64,000 nucleotides of DNA from Synechococcus sp. WH 5701 (GTDB taxonomy: Bacteria > Cyanobacteriota > Cyanobacteriia > PCC-6307 > Cyanobiaceae), in contig NZ_CH724160.1 of the NCBI RefSeq assembly GCF_000153045.1, positions 639,499-703,498 of the forward strand. Direction: 5' to 3'. The translations under genes were made by a program, and so were the position numbers. Positions 37,928-47,257 of the stretch are shown piece after piece (the stretch's first letter is position 1; each line of letters starts with the position of its first letter). The notes under the pieces are model-generated. The model did not search any database. It had not been told where the DNA came from and worked only from the letters and a program-made list of their open reading frames with translations.

Positions 37928-39379
37928 TTACTGAGCCCGGCTACTGAGCCAGTCGAGATCGCCGCTCGATTTCTGACCCTTGGATTTGCGGTAGAAGCGC
38001 ATCACGGCATGGGCGAGGCTGCGGGAGTCATGGCGCAGGGTGTCGCCCGGGCGTGAGCCCTGCAGGTGGGCGAGCATCACGTCGTAGCCGGCACTGCGCA
38101 GCTGACGTTGGTCGCAAAGCACCGGTTCCGCTCCCCTGGCGCGGTAGTGCTCCAGCAGGGCGAGGTCCTGGAGCGGTTCCTGGGCGAGCACCGCCGGGAA
38201 CAGCCGCCTGTGCACCCCGAGGCTGGCCAGCTGGGCTTCGATCGCCCGCAGGTGCCCGCCCACATCCAGCCGGTCGGTTTCACCGGGCTGGGTCATCAGG
38301 TTGCAGATGTAGAGCTTCGGCGCCTTGGAGCGGATGATCGCCTGCACCAGCTCCGGCACCAGCAGGTTGGGCAGCAGGGAGGTGTAGAGGCTGCCGGGCC
38401 CGAGGATGATCAGTTCGGCATTGGCGATGGCCTCGATCGCCCGGGGCAGGGCCGGCGGCCGCTCGGGGATGCAGCCCAGGCGCACGATCGGGCTGGGGGA
38501 GTGGCCGATCTTCGATTCGCCCTCGATGCGCTCGCCGTTCTCCAGCTCCGCCCAGAGGCGCACGTCGGCGTTGGTGGCCGGGACCACCTGGCCCTGCACC
38601 GCCAGCACCCTGCTGCTGGCGGTGATCGCCGACTCCAGGCTGCCGGTGATGGCCGTGAGGGCCGTGAGGAACAGATTGCCGAAGCTGTGGCCCTCCAGCC
38701 CAGTGCCCGCCTTGAAGCGGTACTGGAACAGGCGGGTGAGCAGCGGTTCCTCCCGGGCCAGGGCCGCCAGACAGTTGCGGATGTCGCCAGGCGGCTGCAC
38801 CCCCAGCTCGCGGCGGAGCACACCGCTGCTGCCGCCGTCATCGGCGACGGTGACGATGGCTGTGATGTTGCTGCTGTAGCGCTTGAGGCCGCTGAGCAGG
38901 GTGGAGAGACCGGTGCCTCCGCCGATCGCCACGATGTTGGGGCCACGGTTGAGCCGCCGCTGGGCCAGCAGGGCATCCACCAGCACCGTGTCCTTCTCGG
39001 GTGCCAGGGCCTGCTGGATCGAGCCGAAGCTGCGGCTCTGGCCCCAGATCACCAGGGCCGCCCCGGCGATGAGCACCAGCGGACCGGTGAAGCCCCGCGG
39101 CAGCACCCGCGCCACGTTCGTGATCAGCCAGGTGAGCGACTCCAGGATCCAGTAGATGGGCTTGAGATCCGCCAGGATGGCGGCGCCCACCAGCGCCAGC
39201 ACCAGCCCGAGGCCAGATGTGAGCATCCACCGCTTCACCACCAGCCCTGGTTGCAGCCAGCGCACCGCCCGCTTCGAGCGGCTCACCAGGTCCTGCTGGC
39301 GGAGGTCGCCGCGGCCCATCCAGCCCGGTCGGCGGACCTGCCGGCGGAGGCGGGGCTTGGAGGGGCGCTGGGAGGTCAA
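37928..39379 (-). CDS. yvcK: YvcK/CofD-like (gluconeogenesis factor) protein with N-terminal membrane segments
   Basis: A 483-residue protein. Two N-terminal hydrophobic segments (~52-70 and ~95-113) precede a CofD-like Rossmann domain (VAIGGGTGLSTLLSGLKRYS, then VTVADDGGSSGVLRRELG). A GPGSLYTSLLPNL segment and a family-type C-terminus follow. YvcK proteins affect cell shape and carbon-source use in bacteria, and some bind UDP-sugars; the cyanobacterial role is unproven. It diverges from the MCE-transport ATPase over 60 bases. Confidence 0.9.
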   Translation of the reverse strand: MTSQRPSKPRLRRQVRRPGWMGRGDLRQQDLVSRSKRAVRWLQPGLVVKRWMLTSGLGLVLALVGAAILADLKPIYWILESLTWLITNVARVLPRGFTGPLVLIAGAALVIWGQSRSFGSIQQALAPEKDTVLVDALLAQRRLNRGPNIVAIGGGTGLSTLLSGLKRYSSNITAIVTVADDGGSSGVLRRELGVQPPGDIRNCLAALAREEPLLTRLFQYRFKAGTGLEGHSFGNLFLTALTAITGSLESAITASSRVLAVQGQVVPATNADVRLWAELENGERIEGESKIGHSPSPIVRLGCIPERPPALPRAIEAIANAELIILGPGSLYTSLLPNLLVPELVQAIIRSKAPKLYICNLMTQPGETDRLDVGGHLRAIEAQLASLGVHRRLFPAVLAQEPLQDLALLEHYRARGAEPVLCDQRQLRSAGYDVMLAHLQGSRPGDTLRHDSRSLAHAVMRFYRKSKGQKSSGDLDWLSSRAQ

Positions 39380-39439
39380 GCCGTTGGGGCGTTACGCCGC
39401 AGCACGGAGCAACACGAACTGTACGGATGAAATGCCGGG

Positions 39440-40243
39440 ATGAACCATTCCCCCCCAATCGCCCCTGACGGGCCGGTGCTGGAGCTGGACGGCGTGGGCA
39501 TGCGCTGGGGCAGCAACATCGTGCTCAATGACCTGAGCCTCAGCCTGGGGCAGGGTGAGCGGCTGGCGGTGGTGGGACCCTCGGGCACGGGCAAATCGAC
39601 GGTGCTGCGCATCCTCGCCGGGCTGCTCTTGCCAACGGCGGGGGAGCTGCGTCTGCATGGCGCCCCCCAGCACTATCTCCGGCTCGATCAGCTCCGTCCG
39701 CCGGATGTGCGCCTGGTGTTTCAGAACCCGGCCCTGCTGGGCTCCCTCACTGTGCGCGAGAACGTGGGCTTCCTGCTTTACCGCCACAGCAAGCTGCGGG
39801 AGCCCGAGATCCGCGATCGGGTCGGCCGGGCCCTGGAGGCTGTGGGGCTCTCGGGCATCGAGGAACGCCTGCCTGGGGAGCTCAGTGGCGGGATGCAGAA
39901 ACGGGTGAGCTTTGCCCGTGCCCTGATCGAAGACCCTGGCCGGCCGGCCGGGCACCATCCCATCCTCCTGTTCGATGAACCCACGGCCGGGCTCGACCCG
40001 GTGGCCTGCACCCGCATCGAGGACCTGATCGTGACCACCACCAAGGTGGCGGCGGGCTGCTCGGTGGTGGTCAGCCACGTGATGAGCACGATCGTGCGAT
40101 CAGCCGAGCGGGTGGCGATGCTTTATGAGGGTCATCTCCAGTGGCTCGGTTCCGTGCAGGACTTTGTCCGTACCGACAATCCTTATGTGGTGCAGTTTCG
40201 AACCGGTAGCCTGAGCGGGCCGATGCAACCGGCGGAGATTTAG
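39440..40243 (+). CDS. MlaF-type ABC transporter ATPase (MCE lipid transport)
   Basis: A 267-residue ATPase with Walker A GPSGTGKST, Q-loop VFQNPALLGSLTV, signature LSGGMQKRVSFARAL, Walker B ILLFDEPTAGLDP and switch SHVMS. The GGMQKR signature is the MlaF/TGD3 subclass. An MCE protein follows after six bases, but no permease lies in this pair. It may work with the MlaE-like permease at 9401 or one elsewhere. Confidence 0.93.
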   Translation: MNHSPPIAPDGPVLELDGVGMRWGSNIVLNDLSLSLGQGERLAVVGPSGTGKSTVLRILAGLLLPTAGELRLHGAPQHYLRLDQLRPPDVRLVFQNPALLGSLTVRENVGFLLYRHSKLREPEIRDRVGRALEAVGLSGIEERLPGELSGGMQKRVSFARALIEDPGRPAGHHPILLFDEPTAGLDPVACTRIEDLIVTTTKVAAGCSVVVSHVMSTIVRSAERVAMLYEGHLQWLGSVQDFVRTDNPYVVQFRTGSLSGPMQPAEI

Positions 40244-40249
40244 AGCCCC

Positions 40250-41209
40250 ATGCGTCGCAGTGTGCGAGAGGCCATCGTTGGATTTTCGCTGCTTGCGGCC
40301 GTGGTGGGGGGATCCGGTTTCTGGATCTGGCTCAGGGGGATTTCCCTCAGCCAGAACAACTGGATCCTGAAGGTGAGCTTCCAGGACGCCGCTGGCCTGG
40401 CGGACCGCTCGGCGGTGATCTTCCGCGGCGTGCAGGTGGGCAGTGTGCGCAAGGTCCAGACCACCTCCGCAGCGGTGTTGGCCGAACTGGAGATCAGCGA
40501 TCCCACCCTGCAGCTGGCGCGCCCCACCATGGCCCAGGTGCAGACCGGCTCCCTGCTGGGTGGTGATGCCCAGGTGGCCCTGATCAGCACTGGCAACCCC
40601 CTTCCCGAGAGTGCCCCCCTGCCCCGGTCCAAGGACTGCGACAACACAGTGATGGTCTGTGCCGGCAGTGAGCTCAAGGGCGTCACGGCCGCCAGCCTCA
40701 ACAGCGTGACCGAGCTGATGCAGCGCCTGCTGTCCCAGGTGGACGAGAAGCAGATCGTGGAGGAGATGGCCCGCACCACCCGCAGCTTCGATGCCACCTC
40801 CAAGGAGGCCACCCAGTTCCTGAAGCGGGCACAGGTGCTGGTGGCTGAGCTGAAGCGCTCGGTGGGCAAAGCCGATCCGATCCTGGCCAACCTCAGCACC
40901 GCCACGGCCGAAGCGGCGGCGGCCAGCCGCCATGTGCGCAACGTCACGGCTTCGCTGGACAACCCCAAGACGCTGGCTCAGCTCAAGACCACCGTGGGCA
41001 ATGCCGAGCGCCTCACCGCCCGCATCGATGCCGTCGGTGGCGATGTGAACAAGCTCACCAGCGACGCCGAGTTCATGGACGGTGTGCGCAGCGTGGCGAT
41101 CGGCCTGGGCCAGCTCTTCGATGAGCTCTATCCCGCCCAGACGGGCCTGGCCAAGGACAAGGCGGAGAAAGAAGCCCAGAAGAAGGCGGCTCCTAAGCCG
41201 CCCCGTTGA
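40250..41209 (+). CDS. MCE-domain protein (MlaD/TGD2-like)
   Basis: A 319-residue protein. An N-terminal anchor (~10-30) and one MCE domain follow ([44 protein letters not shown]). The C-terminal part (~130-300) is long and helical, which in relatives forms a tunnel or needle. A Lys-rich tail ends the protein. It is the lipid-binding partner of the ATPase six bases upstream. Its 3' end overlaps chlD (opposite strand) by 17 bases. Confidence 0.93.
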   Translation: MRRSVREAIVGFSLLAAVVGGSGFWIWLRGISLSQNNWILKVSFQDAAGLADRSAVIFRGVQVGSVRKVQTTSAAVLAELEISDPTLQLARPTMAQVQTGSLLGGDAQVALISTGNPLPESAPLPRSKDCDNTVMVCAGSELKGVTAASLNSVTELMQRLLSQVDEKQIVEEMARTTRSFDATSKEATQFLKRAQVLVAELKRSVGKADPILANLSTATAEAAAASRHVRNVTASLDNPKTLAQLKTTVGNAERLTARIDAVGGDVNKLTSDAEFMDGVRSVAIGLGQLFDELYPAQTGLAKDKAEKEAQKKAAPKPPR

Positions 41210-43325
41210 GGGCGTCGAGGGCGATGGCGGCGATCGCCTGATCACTGGCCTTGGGCAGCTGGACGTACTTGCCGCCGGCCGCCTGGGCCAGGTCCTTGCC
41301 CATGCCACTGCCGATGAACTTGCGCTCGGTGTCGATCACCAGCAGCTTGATCCCCAGGGCCCGGTAGCGGCCGGCCACCTGGATCACCTCCTCCTTGAGG
41401 TCGACGGGCTCTTCGCCCTCCAGCTGCGGCTGGCCCAGGGAGCGGGAGAGGGGCACGTTGCCGCGGCCATCGGTGATCGCCACCACCACCACCTGGCCAA
41501 GATCCCCGGTGGCCAGAGCGTTGGCGGCCACCCGCGCGGCCTGGGTGAGCCCGTGGGCCAGGGGTGAGCCCCCGCCGCAGGGCATCTGCTCCAGCCGGCG
41601 ACGGGCGGCGGTGATCGAGCGGGTGGGGGGCAGCAGCACCTCGGCCTGCTCGCCGCGGAAGGGGATCAGGGCGACTTCGTCGCGGTTCTCATAGGCCTCG
41701 GTGAGCAGGCGGATCACGGCCCCCTTGGCGCTCTGCATGCGGTTGAGGGCCATCGAGCCGCTGGCGTCCACCAGGAAGATCACCAGGGAGCCGGCCTTGC
41801 GTTGCAGCTGCTTGGCCCGCAGGTCGCCCTCCTCCACGATCACGGTGCGGTGGGGCTCCCGAGCGCGGCGCGCTTTCTGGTAGGGGGCGGCGGCCCGCAG
41901 GGTGGCGTCCACGGCGATGCGGCGCACGGGGCCGCGGGGCAGCATCGGCTTCACGTAGCGGCCGCGGGAGTCGGAGAGCACCACAGAGCGCTTGCCGCTG
42001 CCACCGCTGCGCGACTTGGCTGCGGCGAAGAGCAGCAGATCGGGATCAATGGCGATCGCCTCGGGATCGAGCAGAAACTCCTCAGGCACCTGGGGCGGCG
42101 CCTGGTCCTCGGGGCTGTCGTCCTCACGCTCCTCGTCGGCCTCCTCCTGCTCGGGGGGGTCCTGCTCCGGGGGCTCAGGATCGTCGGGGGTGTCGGGCTC
42201 GGGCGGCTGCTCCCCCTGGGGAGGCGGTGGCGGCGGGGGTGGTTCCAGCGGTTGCTCGGGATCGGGCGGCGGCAGTTGCAGGGCCCTCGGGGCGATCACC
42301 AGCCGCACGGCCACCTGCAGGTCGTCGGCGTCAACCTGGTCGCGGCCGCTCAAGGCCGCATGGGCCCGTGCCACCCGCACGGCGTAGAGCTCAGAGCGGT
42401 GCCCCTCCACGCCGCCGCGCAGGGCCTCGTTGACCAGGTAGGCGATCTGCTCGCGGGCGATCGACACATCGGGCAGCCACTGGCGGGCCAGCAGCAACTG
42501 GGTGGCCAGGGCATCGGTCTCCTCCTGCCAGCGGGCGCGGAAGGCTTCGCTGGAGCTGCCGTGATCAAGGGCGGAGCTGGTGATCGCCACCCGCTGCTCG
42601 ATCGCCAGCAGCTGGTTGGCCGAGAGGGCTATGGCGAAGCGATCGAGCAGGTGGTCGCGCACCGCCCCCTCCTCGGGGTTGTAAGTGGCGATCAGCAGGG
42701 TGCGGCAGGGATGGGAGAGGCTGAGCCCCTCGCGCTCGATCCGGTTCTCGCCGCTGCCCACCGCCGCCAGCAGCAGGTTGGTGATGTTGTCATCGAGCAG
42801 GTTGAGCTCATCGACGTAGAGCACGCCCCGGTGGGCTTCCGCCAGCAAACCTGGCTGGAACACCGGGGCCCCCGCAGCCAGGGAGGCGGCCACATCCACC
42901 GAGCCCACCAGTCGGTCTTCGGTGACGCCGAGGGGCACCTGGATGAACGGGGCCGGGATCACCGTGGTGGGCAGCAGCGCCGTGGGGTCGGATCCGCTGG
43001 GATCACCGCCCAGCTGGGTGATGCGGCCGTGGATCGTGGCGTCCCAGTCGTCAGGCCGCTGGGGGTCGACGTTGAGGCGGCGGCAGGCCTCACCGAGCGC
43101 CAGCACGTCGATCGGCGGCAGCAGGGCATGCAGACCCCGGGCCAGCACCGACTTGCCGGTGCCGCGCCCGCCGGCGATCACCACCCCGCCCAGACCCGGA
43201 TCCACCGCCGCCAGCAGCAGGGCCAGCTTGAGGGTGCCGTGGCCGGTGATGGCCGCCAGGGGGAAGGAGCTGGTGGCCGCCGCTCTGGCACCCGCTGGGG
43301 AGGCTGCAGACCCGCTGACGACCAT
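41193..43325 (-). CDS. chlD: Magnesium chelatase subunit D
   Basis: A 710-residue subunit of the Mg-chelatase that inserts Mg into protoporphyrin IX, the first committed step to chlorophyll. The N-terminal AAA+ part has [19 protein letters not shown] and [14 protein letters not shown]. The middle is an acidic, proline-rich linker (~350-400). The C-terminal von Willebrand A domain contains the MIDAS motif VDASGSMAL. Length is normal. It lies 55 bases downstream of frp on the same strand. Confidence 0.97.
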   Translation of the reverse strand: MVVSGSAASPAGARAAATSSFPLAAITGHGTLKLALLLAAVDPGLGGVVIAGGRGTGKSVLARGLHALLPPIDVLALGEACRRLNVDPQRPDDWDATIHGRITQLGGDPSGSDPTALLPTTVIPAPFIQVPLGVTEDRLVGSVDVAASLAAGAPVFQPGLLAEAHRGVLYVDELNLLDDNITNLLLAAVGSGENRIEREGLSLSHPCRTLLIATYNPEEGAVRDHLLDRFAIALSANQLLAIEQRVAITSSALDHGSSSEAFRARWQEETDALATQLLLARQWLPDVSIAREQIAYLVNEALRGGVEGHRSELYAVRVARAHAALSGRDQVDADDLQVAVRLVIAPRALQLPPPDPEQPLEPPPPPPPPQGEQPPEPDTPDDPEPPEQDPPEQEEADEEREDDSPEDQAPPQVPEEFLLDPEAIAIDPDLLLFAAAKSRSGGSGKRSVVLSDSRGRYVKPMLPRGPVRRIAVDATLRAAAPYQKARRAREPHRTVIVEEGDLRAKQLQRKAGSLVIFLVDASGSMALNRMQSAKGAVIRLLTEAYENRDEVALIPFRGEQAEVLLPPTRSITAARRRLEQMPCGGGSPLAHGLTQAARVAANALATGDLGQVVVVAITDGRGNVPLSRSLGQPQLEGEEPVDLKEEVIQVAGRYRALGIKLLVIDTERKFIGSGMGKDLAQAAGGKYVQLPKASDQAIAAIALDALNGAA

Positions 43326-43380
43326 GGGGGCGGATGCCTCGTGAGGTATGGGGTCAGTCTGGCCGATGGGCCGCCTGGCC

Positions 43381-43710
43381 CTAGAAGCGCGACATCGCCT
43401 TGATCTTGGCGAGCTTGTCGGCGTCGAGGCCGTCGAGTTCCTGCAGGTCCAGCAGGTTTTCCTTCACCAGGCTGGCGAACACGAAGAGAATGCCCTCGAG
43501 GCGGAAATCGAAGCGCCCTTCCATCACGTGGCGCTGGGTGCTGAGATAATCGTGCAAGCGCCAGAGGGACTGGGCATTGTTAATTGAATCGGCCTCGCGG
43601 CGCACGGTGCTGATCACTGTCTGGACGGCACGGGCGTAAGCGCAACTGAAGGCCTCTTCAGCGATGGCCTGCTCGTCGTCACTCCAGGTGATCAGTGCCG
43701 ATTCAACCAT
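43381..43710 (-). CDS. frp: Fluorescence recovery protein
   Basis: A 109-residue all-helical dimer that detaches active OCP from the phycobilisome and speeds its return to the dark form. Counting from ATG 43710, the functionally important positions of the Synechocystis protein are all present: Trp50, His53, Asp54 and Arg60 (within [14 protein letters not shown]). The conserved tail [18 protein letters not shown] also fits. A GGAAGA ribosome site precedes the ATG. It is encoded just after the ketolase and ocp. Confidence 0.95.
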   Translation of the reverse strand: MVESALITWSDDEQAIAEEAFSCAYARAVQTVISTVRREADSINNAQSLWRLHDYLSTQRHVMEGRFDFRLEGILFVFASLVKENLLDLQELDGLDADKLAKIKAMSRF

Positions 43711-43733
43711 GATGTCTTCCTTGATACAAGACT

Positions 43734-44519
43734 TTATCGCGGCTGGGCCAGAGGCGCGAGCCGCACGGATTGCGCTTGCCGGGACGGGCGGAACCGGCGC
43801 ATCCCCGGCAGCTGGAACCAGGTCCTGGTGGGGAACTCGTGGTGTTCCCAGTGATAGCCGAAGTGGAAACAGGCCAGCAGGGAGAGCCATACCGGCAGCT
43901 CCAGGCTGCGGGCCTGGTGGCGAGGGCTGTCGCCTTCTGTCTGGCGGTGGGGCAGGTACGTCCCGAAGACGAACAACTGCAGAGAACTGATCAGCAGGGG
44001 AAGGGTGCAGATCAGCAGCACCGACAGCGGGGCCATGGCGCCGGAGGGTGCGGCCACCAGGGCGAGCAGGGCCCAGCCGCTGAGCAGGCGCAGCATCTGG
44101 CCGGCGGAGAGATAGCTGGCCATGAAGTGGATGTACCAGCGCAGCACCCCGCCGCCTTGGGGGGGCTGGTGGTCGGGATCGCGGGTGGTTCCCGGGGCCT
44201 GATGGTGGCGCAGGTGGTTGGCGCGGCAGGCGCCGTAGGGGAGGCCGGCGTAGAGCCCGAGAGCTAGCTGCCCCAGCTGGTGGTTGAGCCGGGGTTGGCC
44301 TGGCAGGAGCAGGCCGTGCATGGCGTCGTGGCCGACGATGAACAGGCCGGTGTGCAGCACCGAGCGGAGGCCAACGGCAAGCAGCAGCAGCGGCAGGGGC
44401 AGATGGCCTGGATCGGCCGGGAGCAGAAGCACCAGGCTGAAGATCCAGGCCAGCAGGATGCCGGTGGCCAGCAGCAGTCCCTTGCCGGTGGCAGGGGGCG
44501 TGGCCGTGGCGAGGCTCAA
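43734..44519 (-). CDS. crtW: CrtW-type beta-carotene ketolase
   Basis: A 261-residue membrane di-iron oxygenase that adds 4-keto groups to beta-carotene, yielding echinenone/canthaxanthin, the OCP pigments. Three His motifs are visible: GHDAMHG (HxxxH), NHLRHHQAPG (HxxHH) and YHWEHHEFP (HxxHH). The likely start is TTG 44519, overlapping the ocp TGA (TTGA); longer frames are ocp shadow. Confidence 0.93.
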   Translation of the reverse strand: MSLATATPPATGKGLLLATGILLAWIFSLVLLLPADPGHLPLPLLLLAVGLRSVLHTGLFIVGHDAMHGLLLPGQPRLNHQLGQLALGLYAGLPYGACRANHLRHHQAPGTTRDPDHQPPQGGGVLRWYIHFMASYLSAGQMLRLLSGWALLALVAAPSGAMAPLSVLLICTLPLLISSLQLFVFGTYLPHRQTEGDSPRHQARSLELPVWLSLLACFHFGYHWEHHEFPTRTWFQLPGMRRFRPSRQAQSVRLAPLAQPR

Positions 44520-45469
44520 CGGGCGAACTTGAGCAGCTCGGCGGGGGAGGCCAGCAGATCGATCGCCACGAAGTAGATCTTGCCGTCGGGATTGAGCAGG
44601 AAGCGCCAGGCCACGTTCATGCCCACACCGGCTCCGAACCAAGGTGTCTGGACCTTGCCGGTGACCTTGATCTGGGTGAATTCGCCGTCGGCGGGTTCGG
44701 CAATGCCGGATTCGGGCAGAAGCTTCAGGTTCTGGCAGTCTTCGCGGAAGAAGCGCAAGATGGCGTCCTTGCCCACGATCGGCTTCTGGAAGGGAGGCTG
44801 CAGCGCCCCGTCCGGAAGGAACAGCTCAATCAGGTTGTCGAAATCGTTGGCATTGAGCTGATCCATGTAGGCGCTCACCGTGGCGTTGTCGATTCCGGCG
44901 ATCGAAACCTTCTGACGCTGGGACTCAGGGGTGGGAGCCACCACAGGCTCGCTGACGCGCTGGGCCTCGCCTTTGGCGGGGTCGTAGCCCATGTCGACGA
45001 CGAAGTTGCGCAGCAGAGTGATCTGCTGGCCCTGCTCGACGCTCTTGAGGGAGCTGAGCACGGAGGCGGCGTTGGCGGAGAGCTGGTAGCCCTGGGGAAT
45101 CGGAGCCACGATGCCGGCGGCCATCCACTCGCCGAGCTGATACCAGAAGCCGAGCTTGATGTTCACCGACCAACCGGAATACGTGCGGCCGATGGAGGTG
45201 TCGGTGCTGTTGGCCAGGTCGCACATGACCTGGCTCTGCTGGGCAAAGCTCATGCCCTTGATCTGGCTGAGCACGCCTTCAGCGAACTGCATGCGGGCGG
45301 CGCCGGGGGCGGCGATGGTGATGGTCTTGCCCATCTCGAGGTAGGCGTACCAGATCAGTGCAAGCTGGTCTTCGGCGCTGAGCAGCTTGTAGCGCGCGGT
45401 GATGGCAGGAACGACGTCCGCCGACAGCGTGTCGGGGAAGATCTGGGTGGCTTTCTCGAGCGTGAACAT
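44516..45469 (-). CDS. ocp: Orange carotenoid protein
   Basis: A 317-residue two-domain photoreceptor that quenches phycobilisome excitation in strong blue-green light. The N-terminal helical domain has Tyr43 and Trp109 (Synechocystis Tyr44/Trp110), a flexible linker (~165-185), and the C-terminal NTF2-like domain has Tyr201 and Trp288, the carotenoid-carbonyl ligands. The domain-interface Arg is present (LLRNFV, residue 154). Its acidic partner (Synechocystis Glu244) reads Asp244 in FREDCQNLKL. ATG 45469 gives the standard start MFTLEKA. Operon: ocp-crtW-frp. Confidence 0.97.
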   Translation of the reverse strand: MFTLEKATQIFPDTLSADVVPAITARYKLLSAEDQLALIWYAYLEMGKTITIAAPGAARMQFAEGVLSQIKGMSFAQQSQVMCDLANSTDTSIGRTYSGWSVNIKLGFWYQLGEWMAAGIVAPIPQGYQLSANAASVLSSLKSVEQGQQITLLRNFVVDMGYDPAKGEAQRVSEPVVAPTPESQRQKVSIAGIDNATVSAYMDQLNANDFDNLIELFLPDGALQPPFQKPIVGKDAILRFFREDCQNLKLLPESGIAEPADGEFTQIKVTGKVQTPWFGAGVGMNVAWRFLLNPDGKIYFVAIDLLASPAELLKFAR

Positions 45470-45626
45470 ATGTGGTTGGTCCCTTTTGTTAAGGAGGTTT
45501 ACAGACTCTAGGCGATGGGCTGCGAAGCTGGTAATAAATTCAGCTTCGTGTCCGTCGCCTAGGTGAGCCCGGGCCGACCGGAAAGGGCCGACCCTCCAAG
45601 TTTCGGATCTACGCCAATCTGGAGAG

Positions 45627-46049
45627 ATGCTTCGCTTCGTTCTTAACGTCCTCTGGTTCGTGCTCGGGGGCTTCGTGATGGGCCTGGGCTGGTGGCTGGC
45701 CGGCCTGGTGGCCGCCATCACGATCGTGGGTCTGCCCTGGGCGCGGGCCTGTTTCGTGATCGGCAACTTCTCTTTCTGGCCGTTCGGGCAGGAGGCGATC
45801 AGCCGCCGCGAGCTCACCGGCCGCAATGATTTCGGCACCGGCCCCCTGGGGCTGGTGGGCAACGTGATCTGGTTCCTGCTGGCGGGCTGGTGGCTGGCGA
45901 TCGGCCACCTCAGCTCGGCCCTGGCCTGCTTCGTGACGATCATCGGCATCCCCTTCGGGATTCAGCACGTCAAGCTGGCGCTGATTGCCCTGGCGCCGAT
46001 CGGCCTGCAGGTGGTTCCCACGGGAACCCGGCCCCGGGCTCTGGAGTGA
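45627..46049 (+). CDS. YccF-domain membrane protein
   Basis: A 140-residue protein with two YccF repeats. The first is NVLWFVLGGFVMGLGWWLAG ... GLPWARACFVIGNFSFWPFG; the second is NVIWFLLAGWWLAIGHL ... GIPFGIQHVKLALIAL. Several hydrophobic helices predict inner-membrane location. Function is unknown. It diverges from ocp over ~157 bases, and its 3' end overlaps the next gene (opposite strand) by 80 bases. Confidence 0.88.
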   Translation: MLRFVLNVLWFVLGGFVMGLGWWLAGLVAAITIVGLPWARACFVIGNFSFWPFGQEAISRRELTGRNDFGTGPLGLVGNVIWFLLAGWWLAIGHLSSALACFVTIIGIPFGIQHVKLALIALAPIGLQVVPTGTRPRALE

Positions 46050-46596
46050 AGCGGCAGCGCAGCAGCGCCAGGGCCTCATCGGGCAGCCCCAGGAAACGGT
46101 CGAGCCAGGGCTCGCCACTGGGCTGAATCGAGGCCACCCCCACCAGCAGGGCGGCTCCATCCCCATCGGGTCGCTCGCCGCTCAGGTGATGCCGCCGGCT
46201 TGTCACCTCGCCTGTGACCAGCTCCGTGGCCACCAACAGGGGAGGTGCGCAGTAGAGCGAGCCCACACGAAAGAGAAAGCGCGCCCTGAATGTCAGGGCC
46301 AGGGAGCCGGTGGCGGGATCGAGAACGCCCTCCAGCTGCTCCGGTTCGATGCTGATGCTCAGCCCCGGCGGCAGGGGCAACCCCAGCACGCGGGTGCTGC
46401 GCCAGTCGAGCGGCGGAATGCTCAGTCCGTCCGGCTGGAACCTCAGCGGCCGCCTCCCGTCCCCGGACGGTTGCCCCAGCTGGGCGCTGCCGCCACCGCC
46501 GCGGGCGTCGTAGCGGAAGCGGGGGTAGCCGGCGATGGCCAGACCGCAGCCGGCCAGAGTGCTGAGCTGAAGCGTGGCGGCTGGCGGCACGCTCAT
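45970..46596 (-). CDS. Hypothetical protein, 208 aa
   Basis: Not recognised as a family. From ATG 46596 it reads MSVPPAATLQLSTLAGCGLA and contains a YPRFRYDARGG segment, several beta-strand-like stretches (ALTFRARFLFRVGSLYCAPP) and a DRFLGLPDEALALLRCRF segment. There is no clear membrane helix. The ATG overlaps the stop of the PPC-glutaredoxin gene (ATGA), so it is probably co-translated. The C-terminal tail is uncertain because it overlaps the YccF gene. Confidence 0.65.
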   Translation of the reverse strand: MSVPPAATLQLSTLAGCGLAIAGYPRFRYDARGGGGSAQLGQPSGDGRRPLRFQPDGLSIPPLDWRSTRVLGLPLPPGLSISIEPEQLEGVLDPATGSLALTFRARFLFRVGSLYCAPPLLVATELVTGEVTSRRHHLSGERPDGDGAALLVGVASIQPSGEPWLDRFLGLPDEALALLRCRFTPEPGAGFPWEPPAGRSAPGQSAPA

Positions 46597-47228
46597 CCCT
46601 GGCGCAGGACCTCGAGCTCGCCCCTGCCGTGGCTCTCGGCCAGCTCGGTGTAGCCGCCGATCAGCTCCCCATCGACGAACACCTGGGGCACGGGACCCTC
46701 GGCGCTGGGTTCGATCAGGCGGTGGGGAATGCCGAGGGTGCGCAGCATGCGCAGAGCACGCCTGGAGAACGGGCAACCGGAGCGCACGGCGATCGTCACC
46801 CGCGGCTCGTTGGGCTCACTGACGGCAGGCGCGGCGCCTGCGGCCCTGGTCTGGCCTGCGCCAGTCGCCGGCCTGGAGGCCTGCTCCCGTGTCAGCGCCG
46901 CAGTGTCCAGCAGGCCCACCAGCAGGTCGGCGCCCTTGAGCACCCGCGAGCCCGGCTCGAGGTGTCCGCCCCAGACCCGGCAGTCGCCATCGGAGAGGCT
47001 CAGGTGCAGGTGCACGCCCTCGGGGGAGAGGGTGCCCTGCAGGGTGATGATTTCCAGCTCACCGCGCAGCACGGTGGGGGCGATCTTGCCGGGGCACTGG
47101 AAGGCGGCCTGGGCCAGGTTGCCCACCACACCGAGCACGAAACCGGAGGCGTTCTGCTCCACGGCCAACTGCTCGAGCGCCTGGCGCAGGTCGCTGCCGG
47201 GCTCGAGGTGGAGCGGCACGGAACGCAT
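46593..47228 (-). CDS. PPC/DUF296-like domain fused to glutaredoxin
   Basis: A ~211-residue two-domain protein. Residues ~1-115 match the PPC (DUF296) fold of AT-hook-type DNA-binding relatives: VPLHLEPGSDLRQALEQLAV, GFVLGVVGNLAQAAFQ, LSLSDGDCRVWGGHLEPG. After an Ala/Pro linker, residues ~140-211 form a glutaredoxin with IAVRSGCPFSRRALRML, giving an active-site CPFS with one cysteine, and VPQVFVDGELIGGYTEL. Start ATG 47228 was chosen; 47255 is possible. Confidence 0.82.
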   Translation of the reverse strand: MRSVPLHLEPGSDLRQALEQLAVEQNASGFVLGVVGNLAQAAFQCPGKIAPTVLRGELEIITLQGTLSPEGVHLHLSLSDGDCRVWGGHLEPGSRVLKGADLLVGLLDTAALTREQASRPATGAGQTRAAGAAPAVSEPNEPRVTIAVRSGCPFSRRALRMLRTLGIPHRLIEPSAEGPVPQVFVDGELIGGYTELAESHGRGELEVLRQG

Positions 47229-47257
47229 CGCTGGCGCGGCGGATGGGCGCGGCAAGA

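Noticed and set aside
41802..43403. A 533-residue plus-strand frame opposite chlD
   Set aside because: Antisense shadow of chlD with no recognisable domain.
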